NCBI GenBank assembly: GCA_026214975.1
Contig: CM047808.1
Coordinates: 5,817,262-5,881,261, forward strand
Origin: Gentiana macrophylla
Taxonomy: Eukaryota > Streptophyta > Magnoliopsida > Gentianales > Gentianaceae
Length of the DNA: 64,000 bases
Direction of reading: 5' to 3'
The notes below the pieces were generated by a model. The model was not told where the DNA came from, made no database searches, and saw only the letters and a program-made list of their open reading frames with translations. Every line of letters begins with the position of its first letter. The first letter of the stretch is position 1. The translations under genes were made by a program, and so were the position numbers. This document shows, piece after piece, positions 1 to 12,275 of the stretch.

Positions 1-301
1 CTTAAGGTTAGAATTTACTGTCTTCTCCAAGATTCTTTTGATTCCCCGATTGGACACCTCTACTTGGCCACTAGTCTGAGGATGGTAGGCGAGACTCTAA
101 CTTATGAGTGACCCCATACTTTATTAAAAGCTTATTGAAATCTCTATTAGCAAAGTGACTTCCATTATCACTGATTATTGCTCGAGGTATTCCATACCGG
201 GATATAATATGTTTCTTAAGAAATTTTATGACTACATGTTTGTCGTTAGTGGGTGAAGCAATTGCCTCAACCCACTTTGAAACGTAATCACAAAGCGACA
301 A
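1..301 (-). pseudogene. Gypsy integrase catalytic core (3' part of pol, partial)
   Basis: Integrase joins retrotransposon cDNA to host DNA. The translated minus strand shows DYVSKWVEA (first catalytic Asp), then IISDNGSHF (second Asp), and, in another frame below base 70, [12 protein letters not shown] with the catalytic Glu. These are the D, D and E of the DDE core. A frameshift near base 71 separates the last part, and the window edge removes the C-terminal domain. The zinc-binding N-terminal domain is encoded just upstream at 398-550. Confidence 0.8.
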
Positions 302-397
302 GAATGTCTCGATTCCCGAAAGAAGACGGATATGGTCCCATGAAATCTAATCCCCATATATCAAACACTTCACACACTATTATCGGTTTAGGGCATC

Positions 398-1177
398 TCA
401 TTTCTCTTGAAATCCTTCTGAGCGTTGACAGGCGTCACACATCTTAACATAAGCATATGCATCCTTGAAAATAGTAGGCCAATAGAACCCACTTTGTAAC
501 ACCTTTAATGCTGTTCTCTCGCCCGAGAAGTGGCCACCGGCCTCTTTATCATGGCAGAACGAGAGAATACTCACTATCTCACTGTCATCAACACATCTTC
601 TCAGGATTCCATCAGCACATAGCCTAAAAAGTAAGGGATCTTCCCACACATATCGGTTCACCTCACTATAAAACTTCTTTTTCTGGTTTTCATCAAACTC
701 AGGATCTACAAATCCACACTCGTAATAATTAACAAAAGGTGCATACCAAGGGTTCCCATTCTTTCCTCTCTGCAGGAAGTTTCCTCTCTTAACCGGGAGC
801 ATCGTATCCACTACGAACAACTGCTCATCCCGAAAATGATCATCAATTTCAACCCTAATAGAGTGTTTCTTGTCTCCCTGTTCCATCCTACTGAGGTGGT
901 CAGCTACTACGTTCTCACACCCCTTTCGATTCTTAATTTCTACGTCGAACTCTTGAAGTAGTAAAATCCATCTTAACAAGCGTGGTTTTGCATCCTTCTT
1001 GGCAAATAGATATCTCAACGCAGCATGGTCAGTGTGAACTATGACTTTCGATCCAACCAAGTATGACCGGAACTTATCGAAAGCAAAAACAACAGCTAAA
1101 AGTTCCTTTTCAGTTGTGGCATACTTTTGTTGAGCCGAGTTCATGGTATGACTCGCATAGTAGATAGGGCGAAACAA
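398..1177 (-). pseudogene. Gypsy RNase H and integrase zinc-binding domain (pol segment)
   Basis: A 259-residue open stretch of pol. Residues 1-100 are RNase H, which removes the RNA strand during reverse transcription. The acidic residues lie in TEKELLA (Glu), HTDHAALRY (Asp) and VADHLSR (Asp). Residues about 205-255 are the HHCC zinc finger of integrase (HDKEAGGHF followed by CDACQR). The segment is bounded by stops on both sides. RT lies upstream (1445-2248) and the integrase core downstream (1-301), as expected for gypsy pol. Confidence 0.88.
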
Positions 1178-1444
1178 CTTGTCAATCTTCTCGACCTAGG
1201 ACGGCTCTACAAGATAATCACTCGATCACACATCACTTGAACCCCTTAGACCAATCGGGTGCTACTAAGATAGAGGCGAAGTAAGAAGTTTCTTAAGGGT
1301 TCGAAAAGCATCTAGGCATGCCGCATCAAAACACAGGGGCTCCCTTCATCAATTGAAGAGTAAGAGGTCTAGCAATGTGGGAAAAACACGGAATGAATCT
1401 ACGATAAAAACTCGCATGTCCCAAGAATGAACGTAGAGTCTTGA

Positions 1445-2248
1445 TTAAGTAGGCATAGGAAGCTTAGAAATTACCTCTATTTTTGCTCTATCGACCTCTA
1501 TTCCTTTCCCCGATACCTTATGTCCTAAAACAATTCCCTCGATTACCATGAAATGACACTTTTCCCAATTTAAAACCAAGTTTGTCTCTTCACAACGCAA
1601 GCACCTTATCAATGTTCGACAAACACTCATCAAAAGTATCACCAAAAACGCTAAAGTCATCCATAAAAACTTCCATAAAATGTTCTATCATATCGCAAAA
1701 ATTGCCATCATGCATCATTTGGAATGTCGTGGTGCATTACACAACCCAAACGGCATTCTTCTAAATGCAAAAGTGCCATATGGACATGTGAAAGTAGTTT
1801 TATCCTGGTCATGTATATCGATGTGAATTTGATAATAGCCACTAAAACCATCCAAAAAGCATAGAAATGCATGACCACTTAGACGCTCTAGCATTTGATC
1901 AATAAAGGGTAGGGAAAATGATCTTTCCTAGTCTTATCATTTAGCATGCGAAAATCAATACAAACCTCGTGACCAAGAACTAAACGAGTAGGAATAGGCA
2001 CACCTTTTTCATTAAGCTCAATCAGTAATGCCTCCTTTCTTAGGCACGACTTGCGTGGGGCTCACCCATTCACCGTCGGAGATTGCGTAGATTATCCCTA
2101 ACTCAAGCATCTTTACCACGTCTTTCCTCACCACCTCTTGCATATGTGGGTTTAGTCGTCTCAAATCGCTCGACCGGCTTGGCATCTTCTTCGAGAATGA
2201 TCTTGTGCTTGCAGATATCCCATGACCGATCCCTTTTATGTCAACCAT
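1445..2248 (-). pseudogene. Gypsy reverse transcriptase, broken by frameshifts
   Basis: The 5' part (2248-2018) encodes the RT entry segment, including RRLNPHMQEVV and EWVSPTQVVPKKGG, typical of plant gypsy RT. The catalytic motif reads MDDFSVFG at about 1641-1664, the plant equivalent of the YxDD box. The thumb and connection follow in another frame (GIVLGHKVSGKGIEVDRAKI, 1445-1660). Several frameshifts and stops lie between, so no continuous RT can be made. Confidence 0.8.
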
Positions 2249-2386
2249 CTTCCATCCGAAGGCTTTTGTGTTTTTTCGTAACGTGGATCAACTTAGCTTC
2301 TCGCAAAACGGTTAGTGCAGATGAAACAATAAGAGGAAGTAATTCATCGTTCTAAAACACATACTTTAAATGCTTAGGAAGTGGCT

Positions 2387-3180
2387 TCAACTCCAGATCA
2401 AGAGGTGGTTCCTCGATTGACGGCTTTGGCAACTTGCGGTCAAACCGAGCTCTAGCTTCTTATTCCGACTTGCGTCAACAAAAGGAGTTGCCTCCAAATG
2501 ATATATACGAACTCTCATTTGTGGATCATCATCTTCTCTGCGGTGCTTGACTTCATCAAGCATTCTTCCATTGGTTCTTGGTATCCTGCAGTTAGTGTGC
2601 TCCACAATACAAGGATATATAGCATCAACGGAAAAACAATCACTCTTTTCATCATTAGGATGCTTCATCGCCTTATACACATTTATGGCTACACTCTCTT
2701 TCCCGACTGTAGTATAATCTCTCCCTCTTAACGTCTATCAAGGTCTCTCCTGTGTTCAAGAAAGGCCGACCTAACAAAAGTGGGGTTTTAGAATCCATAT
2801 CCATATCTAAAACTACGAAGTCAACGGGAAAACAAACTTGTCTACCCGCACCAACACATCTTGACTACTACCCTAGAGGTTTCTAATGAGACCTATCTCG
2901 CCATCCTGTAAGGTCATTCTGTTGGCTCTAATGCTCCCAATCCCAATTTCTCATAAACTCCTCTAGGCATCAGGCTCTGAAGCCCCTAGATCACATAGCA
3001 CATTTTTAAACACAGTTTCTCCAATGGTAATTGGGATGGTAAAGCTACCTCTATCCTCAACTTGGGAGGTATCTTATTCTCAAAGATTGCAGAACATTCC
3101 CACTCAAATGCACCATCTGTTGCATCTTCTCCTTACTTGACAACATTCCTTTTAGAAACTTAAAGTATGGGGAATGCTCA
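2387..3180 (-). pseudogene. Gypsy aspartic protease region and protease-RT linker, decayed
   Basis: The minus strand encodes VLCDLGAS at about 2979-2995, the aspartic protease active-site motif in the DLGAS form also seen at 32255-32269. The frame closes within ten codons. Residues translated from 2387-2680 match no catalytic domain and correspond to the linker between protease and RT. The protease normally cleaves the Gag-Pol polyprotein. Confidence 0.62.
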
Positions 3181-3346
3181 AATTGCCTCTAATAGGGAAT
3201 ATTCATCTCTACCTTCCTTAAAAGATTCAGAAATTTTGCGACCACTGGTCGAGGATGTCCTTCTCGGTTCCCTTAGGAGGATAGGGTAAAGTATTAACAT
3301 CAAAATCGAGGGAGGAGGAGGAATTCGGTTTTTCTTACCTCTTTCT

Positions 3347-5830
3347 TTAGGCGGTGAGGCTTCTTCTTCTTTGATGTCCAAGACCACATAGTCTTTCTTC
3401 GGTGTCTTTGCCCTTCCAATGCTTTCTTATTTGCCTCACCAAAGCCTTTTTCGTGGCTTCCAATTCTTTCCTCATTGTTTCCATTCTCTCGCTTGATATT
3501 GCCGCCTCTAAATCTTCGATCTCGACTTCACCATACATAGCTCCTTCACACCAACCGCTTTTCTTTCTCGCCTTTCTCGGTTTTCGCCTCTTCTTCACCC
3601 ACAATTCTTTCTTTTTGTCACTCAGCCCGACCTCCTTACCACTTCGTGTGAACACAGCATTCACATCCTTTGGGTTCCTTTCAGTGTTACTCGGGAGTCC
3701 ACCACTTAGATTTGTCTTCAGAGTGTCGGTTATTTGACCTACTTGGGTCTCCAAGTTTCGAATGGCAGAATGTGTGACCACTTTTTGCTCTATAGCATTC
3801 TTATTTAACTCAGAAACATTCCTGTCTAATTTCTCCGTGAGTATCTCGGTGGCCATCTTCTCGAACACCGTAATTGTTTGGTTCTTTGATTGCTTTGATT
3901 ATTCTCGTGCGGATGAGCGTTTGGATGTTGATAGGTGCGAATTATTACTTCTCAAAGATGGTCGCTCACTTGCCGATTTCGATTGTTTTGTCGACCTCGA
4001 TTACGATTCCGGCCTTGATTTTGATTCCAATATGAACTCGATTTTGTCTTTGTCCTGTGGATCGAGACTCGTGATTTTCGATTATTTCGATAATAGCCTC
4101 GGTTTTGATTCTCGTATGAACTCGGTTACGAGGATTCGATTCCAAGGTCGGTTGTATGAGCTTTGGTTTTGCCTAAAGTCTTGATTCGATTATTGTTTCT
4201 ATTCCACTCGATTCGCTTCGATTCCAACCTTGTCCAACATAATTCACATCATATCTGTTGTGAACCATCATTCATACCATAATCCAATTGTGGCCCTTGA
4301 TGATTATTAAAGTTTTGATTCCACTGTTCTGTGGCCAACCTCTTGCCGATTCATATCCATCCGTCCCATCGCATAGACATTCATTCGCCGTTGGTCATTC
4401 GATTGCGATCGTTGTTGTCTTTGGAGTAGGTGTCAACCGTTGTGGATAAGTGGATTTTTTTCAATGATGCACATTCTATGGCGAGAATGTCCACCTCCAC
4501 GAGTTGGCACCGATGTGTCTTCTTCTTTTCGACTCCATTCGGTCCATCTTTAGTACCATTTCTTGCATCTTGTCATGCATGGCGATTCTCGATCGAGTTC
4601 CTCTTTCAAATGACTTTACACTTTCCATTGGGGCTTTCTTCTTCTTTCGCTCGATCCCCATTGTCCTTCTCCATCTGCCGCATTTTCTATCTCTGTCTCA
4701 TTGCTTGTTCCGGTGGTAGATTCATAATATCTCCGCCGCTTGCAAAAGATTCAACTTGTTTTGGTCCATCGGCTCTAAGGCCCTGAATAATATAATGACT
4801 TGCTCCACCGTAGAAAAACCGTGTGGGGCATCTTTTAGCAACCCCTAAATCTTTCATAAGTCTCTTTTAGTGTCTCTCCTCGAGACCATCAAACGAAGAG
4901 ATTTCTTCTTTCAGATCTAAAATCTTTGCCGGAGGAAGTACTTTTTCAGGAATACTCTACGTCACCACGTATGTAACGAGTCATTTGGTAAAGAGTCGTA
5001 CCAATCTTTAGCACTCCTCTTAATGCAAACGGAAAAACTATTAATTTTACCGCCTCATCACTCACCCCGTTATATTTCATTGTCCCACAGATCCGAGAAA
5101 GTGATCGAGAAAAGTCATTCGGGTTCTCGATCGACTTCCCATGGAACAAGGCATGTTCCCCTAACATGTTCAAAATATTTTGCTTAATATCCATGTTATT
5201 TGCATTAATTGGGGTACCCTAATTGGGTTGTGTCCTATAACTTCCTCGTGGGGTAGTGGCGTAATCTCGACAAACCCTCGGTCCATGTGCTTGGCCGAGC
5301 CATCGGTGGCGAGGAGGTGGATTATACGGGTTATACGGGTTTTGGAACCCTGTTGATTTCCTTGCATCTCTAGCATCCAAGTACTCGATTTACCGCTTCT
5401 TGGTCTAATTCGGTCTCAAGTCCCGTGTATCTGAGCATCTTGTCCTACTCTGTATTGTCCAATCCTCGGCCTCGATTAAAGCATGCAGATCCCAACCGAC
5501 GTAGCCCTGTGTTGTCTTCTCTCGGTGGTTCATGACGAGGGTCCTCGGTGGAGTTTGCAAAGGTACTGTTGCATTACCACCAGTAGTGGTTGAGGTTTGC
5601 CCCTGTAGAGTCTGTTCATCACTGGGGTCCTTACCGTTTTTTCTAGTTATTATATCGTCCATTTCTGCAGAGGAATTAGAAAGTGATCTTTCTAATGTCT
5701 CTCTTTCTTCAAACAAAGGGTTTGGACTAGCGACTAGGATTTCTCCTCGGCGCTGACTGTTTCTATGACGTGCGTAAGCTTCGATTTCTTCGATGGGTTC
5801 GATGAGAGGTTCTTTAGAGCTTCGAGTCAT
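3347..5830 (-). pseudogene. Athila-like gag, several frames
   Basis: Gag forms the retrotransposon particle. The likely start is the Met at 5830 (MTRSSKEPLIEPIEEIEAYA), whose first residues match the gag start at 34767. The capsid core is seen at 4946-5194 (IKQNILNMLGEHALFHGKS, then NDFSRSLSRICGTMKYNGVS). The C-terminal part, 3347-3868, has NLETQVGQITDTL and FTRSGKEVG, again shared with the element at 28 kb. Frames change at least three times, so the gene is dead. Confidence 0.75.
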
Positions 5831-6102
5831 AAACCAGTACGAACACCAACACCTAAATCATGAGGTTTCGGGATTTTTTTTATTCCTTATGCTTCCGCAG
5901 AGTGGAATTCACCGAGAATCCATCACCCAACCTCGATGATTGAAACGTGTTCCTCGATTTTTTTTCTTTTTAAGAAACAGAAAAGGATATGGAAACAGAA
6001 GTAGGAACAAAAACCTACCTACGAAAAACTTGAAAAAAAAACTAAAATAAAAACGACCTAAGCCCAGGCTTTCGGTCAACTTACAAGATATCAAACGTAG
6101 TA

Positions 6103-6121
6103 TTCCCCGGCAACGGCGCCA
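6103..6121 (-). other. Primer binding site for tRNA-Asp
   Basis: The plus strand reads TTCCCCGGCAACGGCGCCA, which is the 3' end of plant tRNA-Asp(GUC) with its CCA tail. The element strand is therefore complementary to the tRNA and can prime minus-strand cDNA. It lies 8 bases from the LTR border at 6130. Confidence 0.9.
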
Positions 6122-6929
6122 GAAATTCTTGATAGCAAAATAACTAACTGCTAACTTTAACCGACAGAGTATCGAATCAACAGTAGTATAGTGATAGCAA
6201 GGTCGAATCCACAGGGAATAACGTTTAAGTACCAAAGTCGACGTAGAACTTGGTTTAGGTCAAGATTGTGGTGGAGAGATATTACACTAGTGCGAAAGTA
6301 AAAATTAGCTAACGGTTGTAGTTCTAGTTATTAAAATGTATAGCCGAATTATGGTTCAACGAGTTATTTTACCCCTGAGGAAGACTTGACAGGAGCGTGT
6401 TTTAACCAACCTACCTTTCCACAGTAATTTTAACGACATCCACGGGTGCCAACTCCTAATTCTGGTGTTAAGATCTGAACAACTCTCACTCAACACCCTA
6501 TGTGAAGTTAATTAATTTTCCCTTTAGAAAACCGATTAACCTAACATGATTACGCTCTTAGAGTCGCTCGAACAACGATGACAAACCTCTGTATTGGAAA
6601 CGGTCCTAACAACTAGGCCGAATCTACGCAACGATCCCAAAACCCCTTTTCCCACATCTCACCGCAAAATGCATCTATAGGTTCGATATGTGTGACAGTG
6701 AACTAAATGATCAGTTTAATTCAAAAACGTTCAGATTAAGTTTTAGGACGTGGATTACTCATTAAAACAGTATTTTACGCGCTACACAACTCCCGTTTAA
6801 TCCCCCTTAGGGCATTTTTACTCGTTTTTTACATAATTCGACTATACGTACGTTTAGCTATTCATTTTGGCGATAATAACGGAAATTATATTAACGACGA
6901 AAAGTAAAAGCGAATTCATTTTTTTATAA

Positions 6930-6935
<6 letters not shown>

Positions 6936-6962
<27 letters not shown>

Positions 6963-7235
6963 TATATAGTTATATAGCTAATAATATATATAAGTGCATA
7001 AAAGTAAATATACTATACATATATATATAAGTGCGTAAAAGTAAATACGTAAGTAAATGCGTAAAAGAAAATATATATATATTATACTATATTTCTATAT
7101 ATATAAATAGCTAATATAACATAAATAACATAAAAAGAAACAAAATACAAAACAAAGGAAATATATATAGATTATATATATATATATATATATATAGTAC
7201 GTATATGTATATATATATATATATATATCAATATG
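6936..7235. repeat. TA/AT microsatellite cluster in the LTR
   Basis: Runs of (TA)n occur at about 6941-6963, 7164-7195 and 7208-7228, with degenerate ATATAT sequence between. A further run lies at 7449-7468. These add length variation to the LTR. Confidence 0.85.
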
Positions 7236-7668
7236 CTAAAAAAAACAAAACAAAACAAGAAAGTAATAATTTTATAAAATTTACCCGATTACAACTGTTG
7301 ATTCCGAGATCGTAGTCTTCCGGATATTACAACTACTACAGCAACATCGAGCTACCGATAATTTCCCGAGCATTACAACGATACTACTACTACTAAATTA
7401 TTTTCGGCATAATGCAATTCATTAAAACTAAAAAAAAACGAGAGAGATAGATATATATATATATATATACACAGAAAATATATATATATGAGGGGGTCCT
7501 CTCCTGCTGCTGCAAATGGTTCAATATATAGGCAAAGATTTTGGGGCCGGATCGATCCGGATTGGTGCCGGATCGATCCGAACTCATCATTACTAATCAT
7601 TTCGAGTAACATGCAGCACATGCAGCGGAGAGTTTTTATATATAATTATATATTAAACTTCTAAAATT

Positions 7669-8125
7669 CATATCTCGAGTTGTAGGCCTCCAATAATTAT
7701 GATTCAAACGTCAAAATTAAGCTCTCGGAAAATTCTTCAACTTTCATGAAGGACACTTCTTCAGAAAACGTCGTTTTGATGGGCCATTCCCATTACGTGT
7801 CGTTTGCGACATTTTCCTTGACCACCATTTGAGTTGTAGAAGTCCGGTTGACTTGATTCAAAATCCATTGGAAAGCTTTCTTGAAGATATACAACTTTCA
7901 TGAAGGATTCTTTTTCAGAAAACGCCGTTTTGATGAGCCATTTGTATGTCGCGTGTGCGTTTTGGGATTTTTACTATTACGAATCGATTAGCCACTTGGT
8001 CATAACTTGAGTTGTAGACCTCCAATTAACATGATTCAAAATACGTTGGAAAGCTCTATCAAAGATCTACAACTTTCATTAAGGCCACTTCTTCAGAAAA
8101 TTCCGTTTTAATGGGCCATTGGTTC
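7669..8125. repeat. Three diverged tandem units in the LTR
   Basis: Each unit begins with a form of ACTTGAGTTGTAGACCTCC, passes through CAACTTTCATGAAGG and ends with CGTTTTGATGGGCCATT. Units begin near 7669, 7828 and 8001. They differ by many substitutions, so the triplication is older than this insertion. Confidence 0.8.
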
Positions 8126-8494
8126 GTCGAAGATATAAATCGTTAGTAACACTACGAACCACCGATCCACTCGGCACAAAACATGGCACACTCTTATATC
8201 CCCATAAACACCTCTTTTAGGCCTCAAACGTGTCGTTACTCGGGATTTTGGTTAACCTATCATTCGCAATAAACCACCAAAATACCAAACGAATCGACAT
8301 TTACACACACGGTTACTAAACCGGTACAAAACTATAAAACACGCTAAAAATACGATATTTTATATAATAACTACTACTAACATATTTAGATGAAACATAG
8401 GAATTAATGACTCGAACTGATATAAAAATACTCGAAATGATATCAGAAACGGGTTGAAAAGTTATAAAAATAACGGTGAATTTTTCCGTTATCA

Positions 8495-9125
8495 CGGAAC
8501 AGTAGCAAACTACAAGACCAGAGTGGATACATCGAGTCAACAAGAAGGCTGAAGTGGACCGTCGCAACCTCGAGAGGGCTTGAGACATGCAGAAGAGTTG
8601 GGAAGATGGAATAAGAAGACTGTTAGAGTTTGAAGTTGGAGATAGAATGCATCTAAAGGCGTCCTCAACGAGAAGAGCAAGATGGCTTGGGCAGACATGC
8701 AAGATAAGCCCTGGATATGAAGGCTCTTACGTGATAGTGTCTAAATTAGGACCTTTAGCTTATCCGTTTGGAGTTACCAAGATTCCTTCATGAGTGTATA
8801 CCATTCTTCATGTGTCAATGATAAGGAAATGGTTAGCCGATGTCTATGTGAGTCAAGCTTTGACCTTGAAACGGTTGAAGATACTTTGACTTACGCGGAA
8901 GAGTCAAGTGCACTTTAGAGCGAACATGATGGTTTCGCTCTTCCGATATGGAAGAAGAAGAAATCTAAGAAGGAAGACGTACAACTAGCCTTGGGTCATT
9001 GAAGCAGTCACACCGACAGAGGCAACATGGTTATAGAAGACGAGGCATTTGTGAAGTTCTAGAGTTCAAGTATCTCCCAGGTATGTTCAGTTTCGAGGAC
9101 GAAACTTTCCATAACGGGGGAGGAA
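8495..9125 (+). pseudogene. Chromovirus (Tekay/Del-like) integrase C-terminus and 3' end
   Basis: Plus-strand translation from 8587 gives RRLLEFEVGDRMHLKASSTR, then ISPGYEGSYVIVSKLGPLAY, the GPY/F module that follows the integrase core in gypsy elements. A stop at about 8791 and frameshifts break it. Further on come HVSMIRKWLAD and, near 9085, FRGRNF, the usual end of the chromovirus polyprotein just before the polypurine tract. The 5' part of the gene is missing because the gypsy element at 1-8494 is inserted at 8494/8495. Confidence 0.8.
9110..9125 (+). other. Polypurine tract of the chromovirus
   Basis: ATAACGGGGGAGGAA lies directly before an LTR start TGTAAAACCCTG. It is the plus-strand primer site in this class of element. 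Confidence 0.75.
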
Positions 9126-10250
9126 TGTAAAACCCTGAAAATCAATAAGGGTATAATGGTAAAAGGAGAAAATATATTTATTTTTCTATTTATTATGAGA
9201 CCTAAGAGTTTTAAAAAAGAGGGAATTAATTAATTATGATAAATGATACTAATTAAGGTATTTAAAGGAAATAATACCAAAATTAAATCATTAGTCATTA
9301 CGTTCTGTTTTCTGAATTTCTGGAGAGGGCGACGCATTCAGAGAAAAAAAAAGGGAGAACGCAATCTTCCAATCCGGGGCTGATCAGTTGAGCTTTTGTG
9401 CAGACGATAGTAGAAGATCTTGATCACCGCGAGAAAATGACCGTTTCTATACAAACGATTTGATAAACGGTGAGATTTCTCTTTTAGCCCTAGTTTAGAT
9501 TTCCCTAGGTTCTTGAGAAAAATCTGAGTTTTGGTGAATCAGAGGTCTGCTTAATCGTAGTAGAACGTTTAACCATCGTAGGTCGGTCGTAGAAGTGGTT
9601 GGATTGAGGAATCAAGTCTTTTGCTTTTGTTTTCGCTTTCAAGATCGCTTTTGGCTTGCTAAAAGATAATGGGTGTTCTTAAACGGATTTTGGGTGTTCA
9701 ATCGTATTTAACTATGCGTTATTTATTTATTATTGCTGGGGTTTCTTTATTGTTTTTATTTTTATTTTATGTTGCCGATGGAATCAGCACAGCCGAAACA
9801 AAGACATAATTTCCTATTGATGTTGTTGTATGTTCTGTGCCGTAAGAAGAGAAGAAATGAATATAATGTAAAAATACTAAAAGGAACTTTGCAGCTGTAC
9901 GAAAAGAAGGAAAGAAAAAGAATATAAACTTTGCTGTAGCTGTTGCCGTAACAAAAAAAAAAGTTAAAAAAAAATAGTAGGATGGATTTTGGGTTTTGCA
10001 GGCAACTTATATGTATTATAATTCCAGATTAAAGGAAAAGGGATTATTAATATAGTTGTTCTAATAGATATTATCTACGGTAAAAATAATTTGATTTATG
10101 CAATAAAAATGTATGCACAACAAAATACTATATATGATTAATGGTTATAGTAAAAATGTGGTATATATTACGGTAAGAGTGTAATATATCAATTTTGTGC
10201 TTCTATGTATATTACCCGATACGATGTTGCTTGTATGTTCTTGTGGAACA
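9126..10250 (+). repeat. Chromovirus 3' LTR, right border unresolved
   Basis: The LTR starts TGTAAAACCCTG directly after the polypurine tract. Leader-like sequence follows. No matching TTACA terminus or target duplication could be found. By about 10280 sequence related to a different, minus-strand LTR has begun, so the end is a guess and the LTR is probably truncated. No gene is visible in this stretch. Confidence 0.5.
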
Positions 10251-10279
10251 TTGTATCTTAGTTTGCAATGTCTAACTAC

Positions 10280-12275
10280 GACTTAGTCAAGTACAAGTCT
10301 ATCGAAAAGAAATAACAAGAAAGCATCAACATGGCATCATCAACGTCAAACGTCATCCTGAAACTCCTCATCGTGCTCATGATCCACATGTTAATCTTCT
10401 CACCCCACAATGCATAAAACAAATATGCAAAGGAGGTAAGTACATAGGTACTTAGCAAGAGTGAGAAGCTAATGAATAATCAAGCGTTACAACGAAAAGG
10501 TTATTATTAGAATAATTAGGTTACCTTCATGAGACCGACTCAATCTATGGTTCACTTCATGTCCATCAACATGTCATGACTATACGTATCTAGCTTAACT
10601 TATCTTGGTTATGTCAGCACTTAAGAGCACCCTGCTAGGTGTATGTCCACCACGAGATAGTTGCCAACCAACGGTGTTGTGCACTATTAGTCCTAGGATT
10701 CCCCGGTATGCATACCCGTTCGGTGAAGTCCCCCTGTCATTTGGCCGCTTGTGGGTCACAGAGTTAACCACCTGTCCGAATGCGTCACATAGCCGATATA
10801 TACTTGTGCCTACCCAAAAGTGACATGACGCTTAATCTTTTTACTACACAAGTATGTTTTTATTATTTGTTGTTAACTAGACACCTAAGTATTTTCAAGT
10901 AAGCCCCCTCACACCTACTACTCTCTTTCCTAGACCATTATACACGGACAAGGACTAGAAATTACACAGACATTGGTGAATTCTAATTCACCAAAGCACA
11001 AGCCTATCATGCCTTCCGACGGTCCCGAACTTCAACTCTTTGGAAGAGTACATTTGGTGCCGGAACTAAACACATCAGAAACTCATTCAAGGCTTGTGTA
11101 TCTTCAATTAATGTTATTAGAACAAGGAACAACATTCAAGACTAGATTCGGGGCTTAAAACAAGCTAAACATCAAAAACAGGGTCAGTGCGCCCGCATTG
11201 AGCATCAGTGCGCACGTACTGGGTGACCAGAAGCTCACCAAATCTTTCTCATGAGCGGTGCATCCGATCGCGGCCTCAGTGCATCCGCGCAGCGTCAAAA
11301 CTCAAAAACAGACATTCTGCCTTCCCGGTGCTCCCGCACTAGCCTATGGTGCGCTTGCAACGAGTGCAGTAACTCCCAAAAACCCAGTTTTCAGCACTTT
11401 AAGGATTTCTATCCTAAACCAAATATGTTTAACATCAATTATCACAAAGAAACATTAGCAAAACATGCTTTAAACATAACCAATCATCACATAGCATCCA
11501 ACACTTTAACTACAACATAACATGATTCTTGCTACAACTAACACTCAACCTAAACATTGTAAAACCATGATTATTTGTTAGGAAAAGCCTCTTACCTCTA
11601 TTGCAAGCAATCTTCAAGTCAAAACACCAAGCAACTACTACAACTCTTGAACCTCAAACCCAAAACCTATTAGATCAACAAGTAACCCTAAAAATCCTAT
11701 TTTTCTTGCAAAACTCGAAATGCAAAAGTGTGTGAAACGGAATAATACCTGGATTATTCTCTGTAAAACTATTTTTAGAACGATCTACACTCCAAGACAA
11801 TCGTTTTGACTATTCATGGCTGCGAAACAGAGCTACTTTGAAAGATATGAATTTTTGAAGGATCAAACACGACGATTACCAAAAACTAGGACTAAACTGA
11901 AAACTTACTGTTTAGAAAACGAAGAGTATGAGAACGATCGTCTTCTCCCAGTGATCATTTCTTCTACTGCCGTCTGCACAAAATTCTGACGGATTAGCCG
12001 CACGATTGAAGATTCCCTTCCTCCACTTTCTGGCAACTTGCGTCTGTTTTTCTTCTGTGAAGCTTTTTTTTTCTTCCAGAAATTGCGTCTAAAACTAATA
12101 AGGGATTTTGGGGATTATTTGTTTTTTATAGCCATTAATTAAATCCCTTAATTAAATAACTAAATCCTTTTAATTAAATACTTTTTAATTAAATGAAAAT
12201 AGGCTATATACTAATTTGGTCATAGTAAATATACCCAATTACTATTTTATCCTTTTCTGGAAATTCGGGATGTTA
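10280..12275 (-). repeat. Chromovirus-type LTR (minus strand), solo or truncated
   Basis: On the minus strand it starts TGTAACATCCCG at 12275, a typical chromovirus LTR start. It is clearly homologous over most of its length to the solo LTR at 27549-37819. Shared blocks include CTTCATGTCCATCAACATG (near 10556 and 28105) and CAAAAGTGACAYGACG (10813 and 36512). No polypurine tract or PBS adjoins it, so it is a solo or truncated LTR. The left terminus and target duplication are not found. Confidence 0.68.

Larger units (their letters stand above)
1..8494 (-). mobile_element. Ty3/gypsy LTR retrotransposon, Athila-like, cut by the window edge
   Basis: In minus-strand order the sequence shows a 5' LTR (8494-6130), a tRNA-Asp primer binding site, gag, aspartic protease, reverse transcriptase, RNase H and integrase. 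This domain order (RT-RH-INT) is that of Ty3/gypsy elements. The gag N-terminus (starts MTRSSKEPL) and the protease motif DLGAS match those of the related element at 28359-36506. No chromodomain can be seen because the integrase C-terminus and the 3' LTR lie beyond base 1. All coding parts carry stops or frameshifts, so this copy is inactive. Assignment to the Athila group is an inference from PBS, long LTR and protease motif. Confidence 0.85.
6130..8494 (-). repeat. 5' LTR of the gypsy element at 1-8494
   Basis: Bounded by TGATA on the left and TATCA on the right, the expected TG...CA ends. It starts 8 bases from the PBS, and at its other end chromovirus coding sequence resumes immediately at 8495. 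It is about 2.4 kb, long but within the range for this group. It contains AT microsatellites (6936-7235, 7449-7468) and three diverged copies of a roughly 120-bp unit (7669-8125). The second LTR is outside the window, so the target duplication (CGGAA expected) cannot be checked. Confidence 0.8.

Noticed and set aside
3402..4184. Plus-strand frames of 111 and 140 residues
   Set aside because: Antisense of the gag of the element at 1-8494; no domain or start context.
6103..6121. tRNA-Asp gene fragment
   Set aside because: Only the last 19 bases of the tRNA match, and they abut an LTR, so this is a primer binding site. The same holds at 34855-34873.
10280..12275. Interpreting this as a complete solo LTR
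   Set aside because: The right end is clear, but no TGTAA start or copy of TCGAC was found on the left, so a full solo LTR is not claimed.
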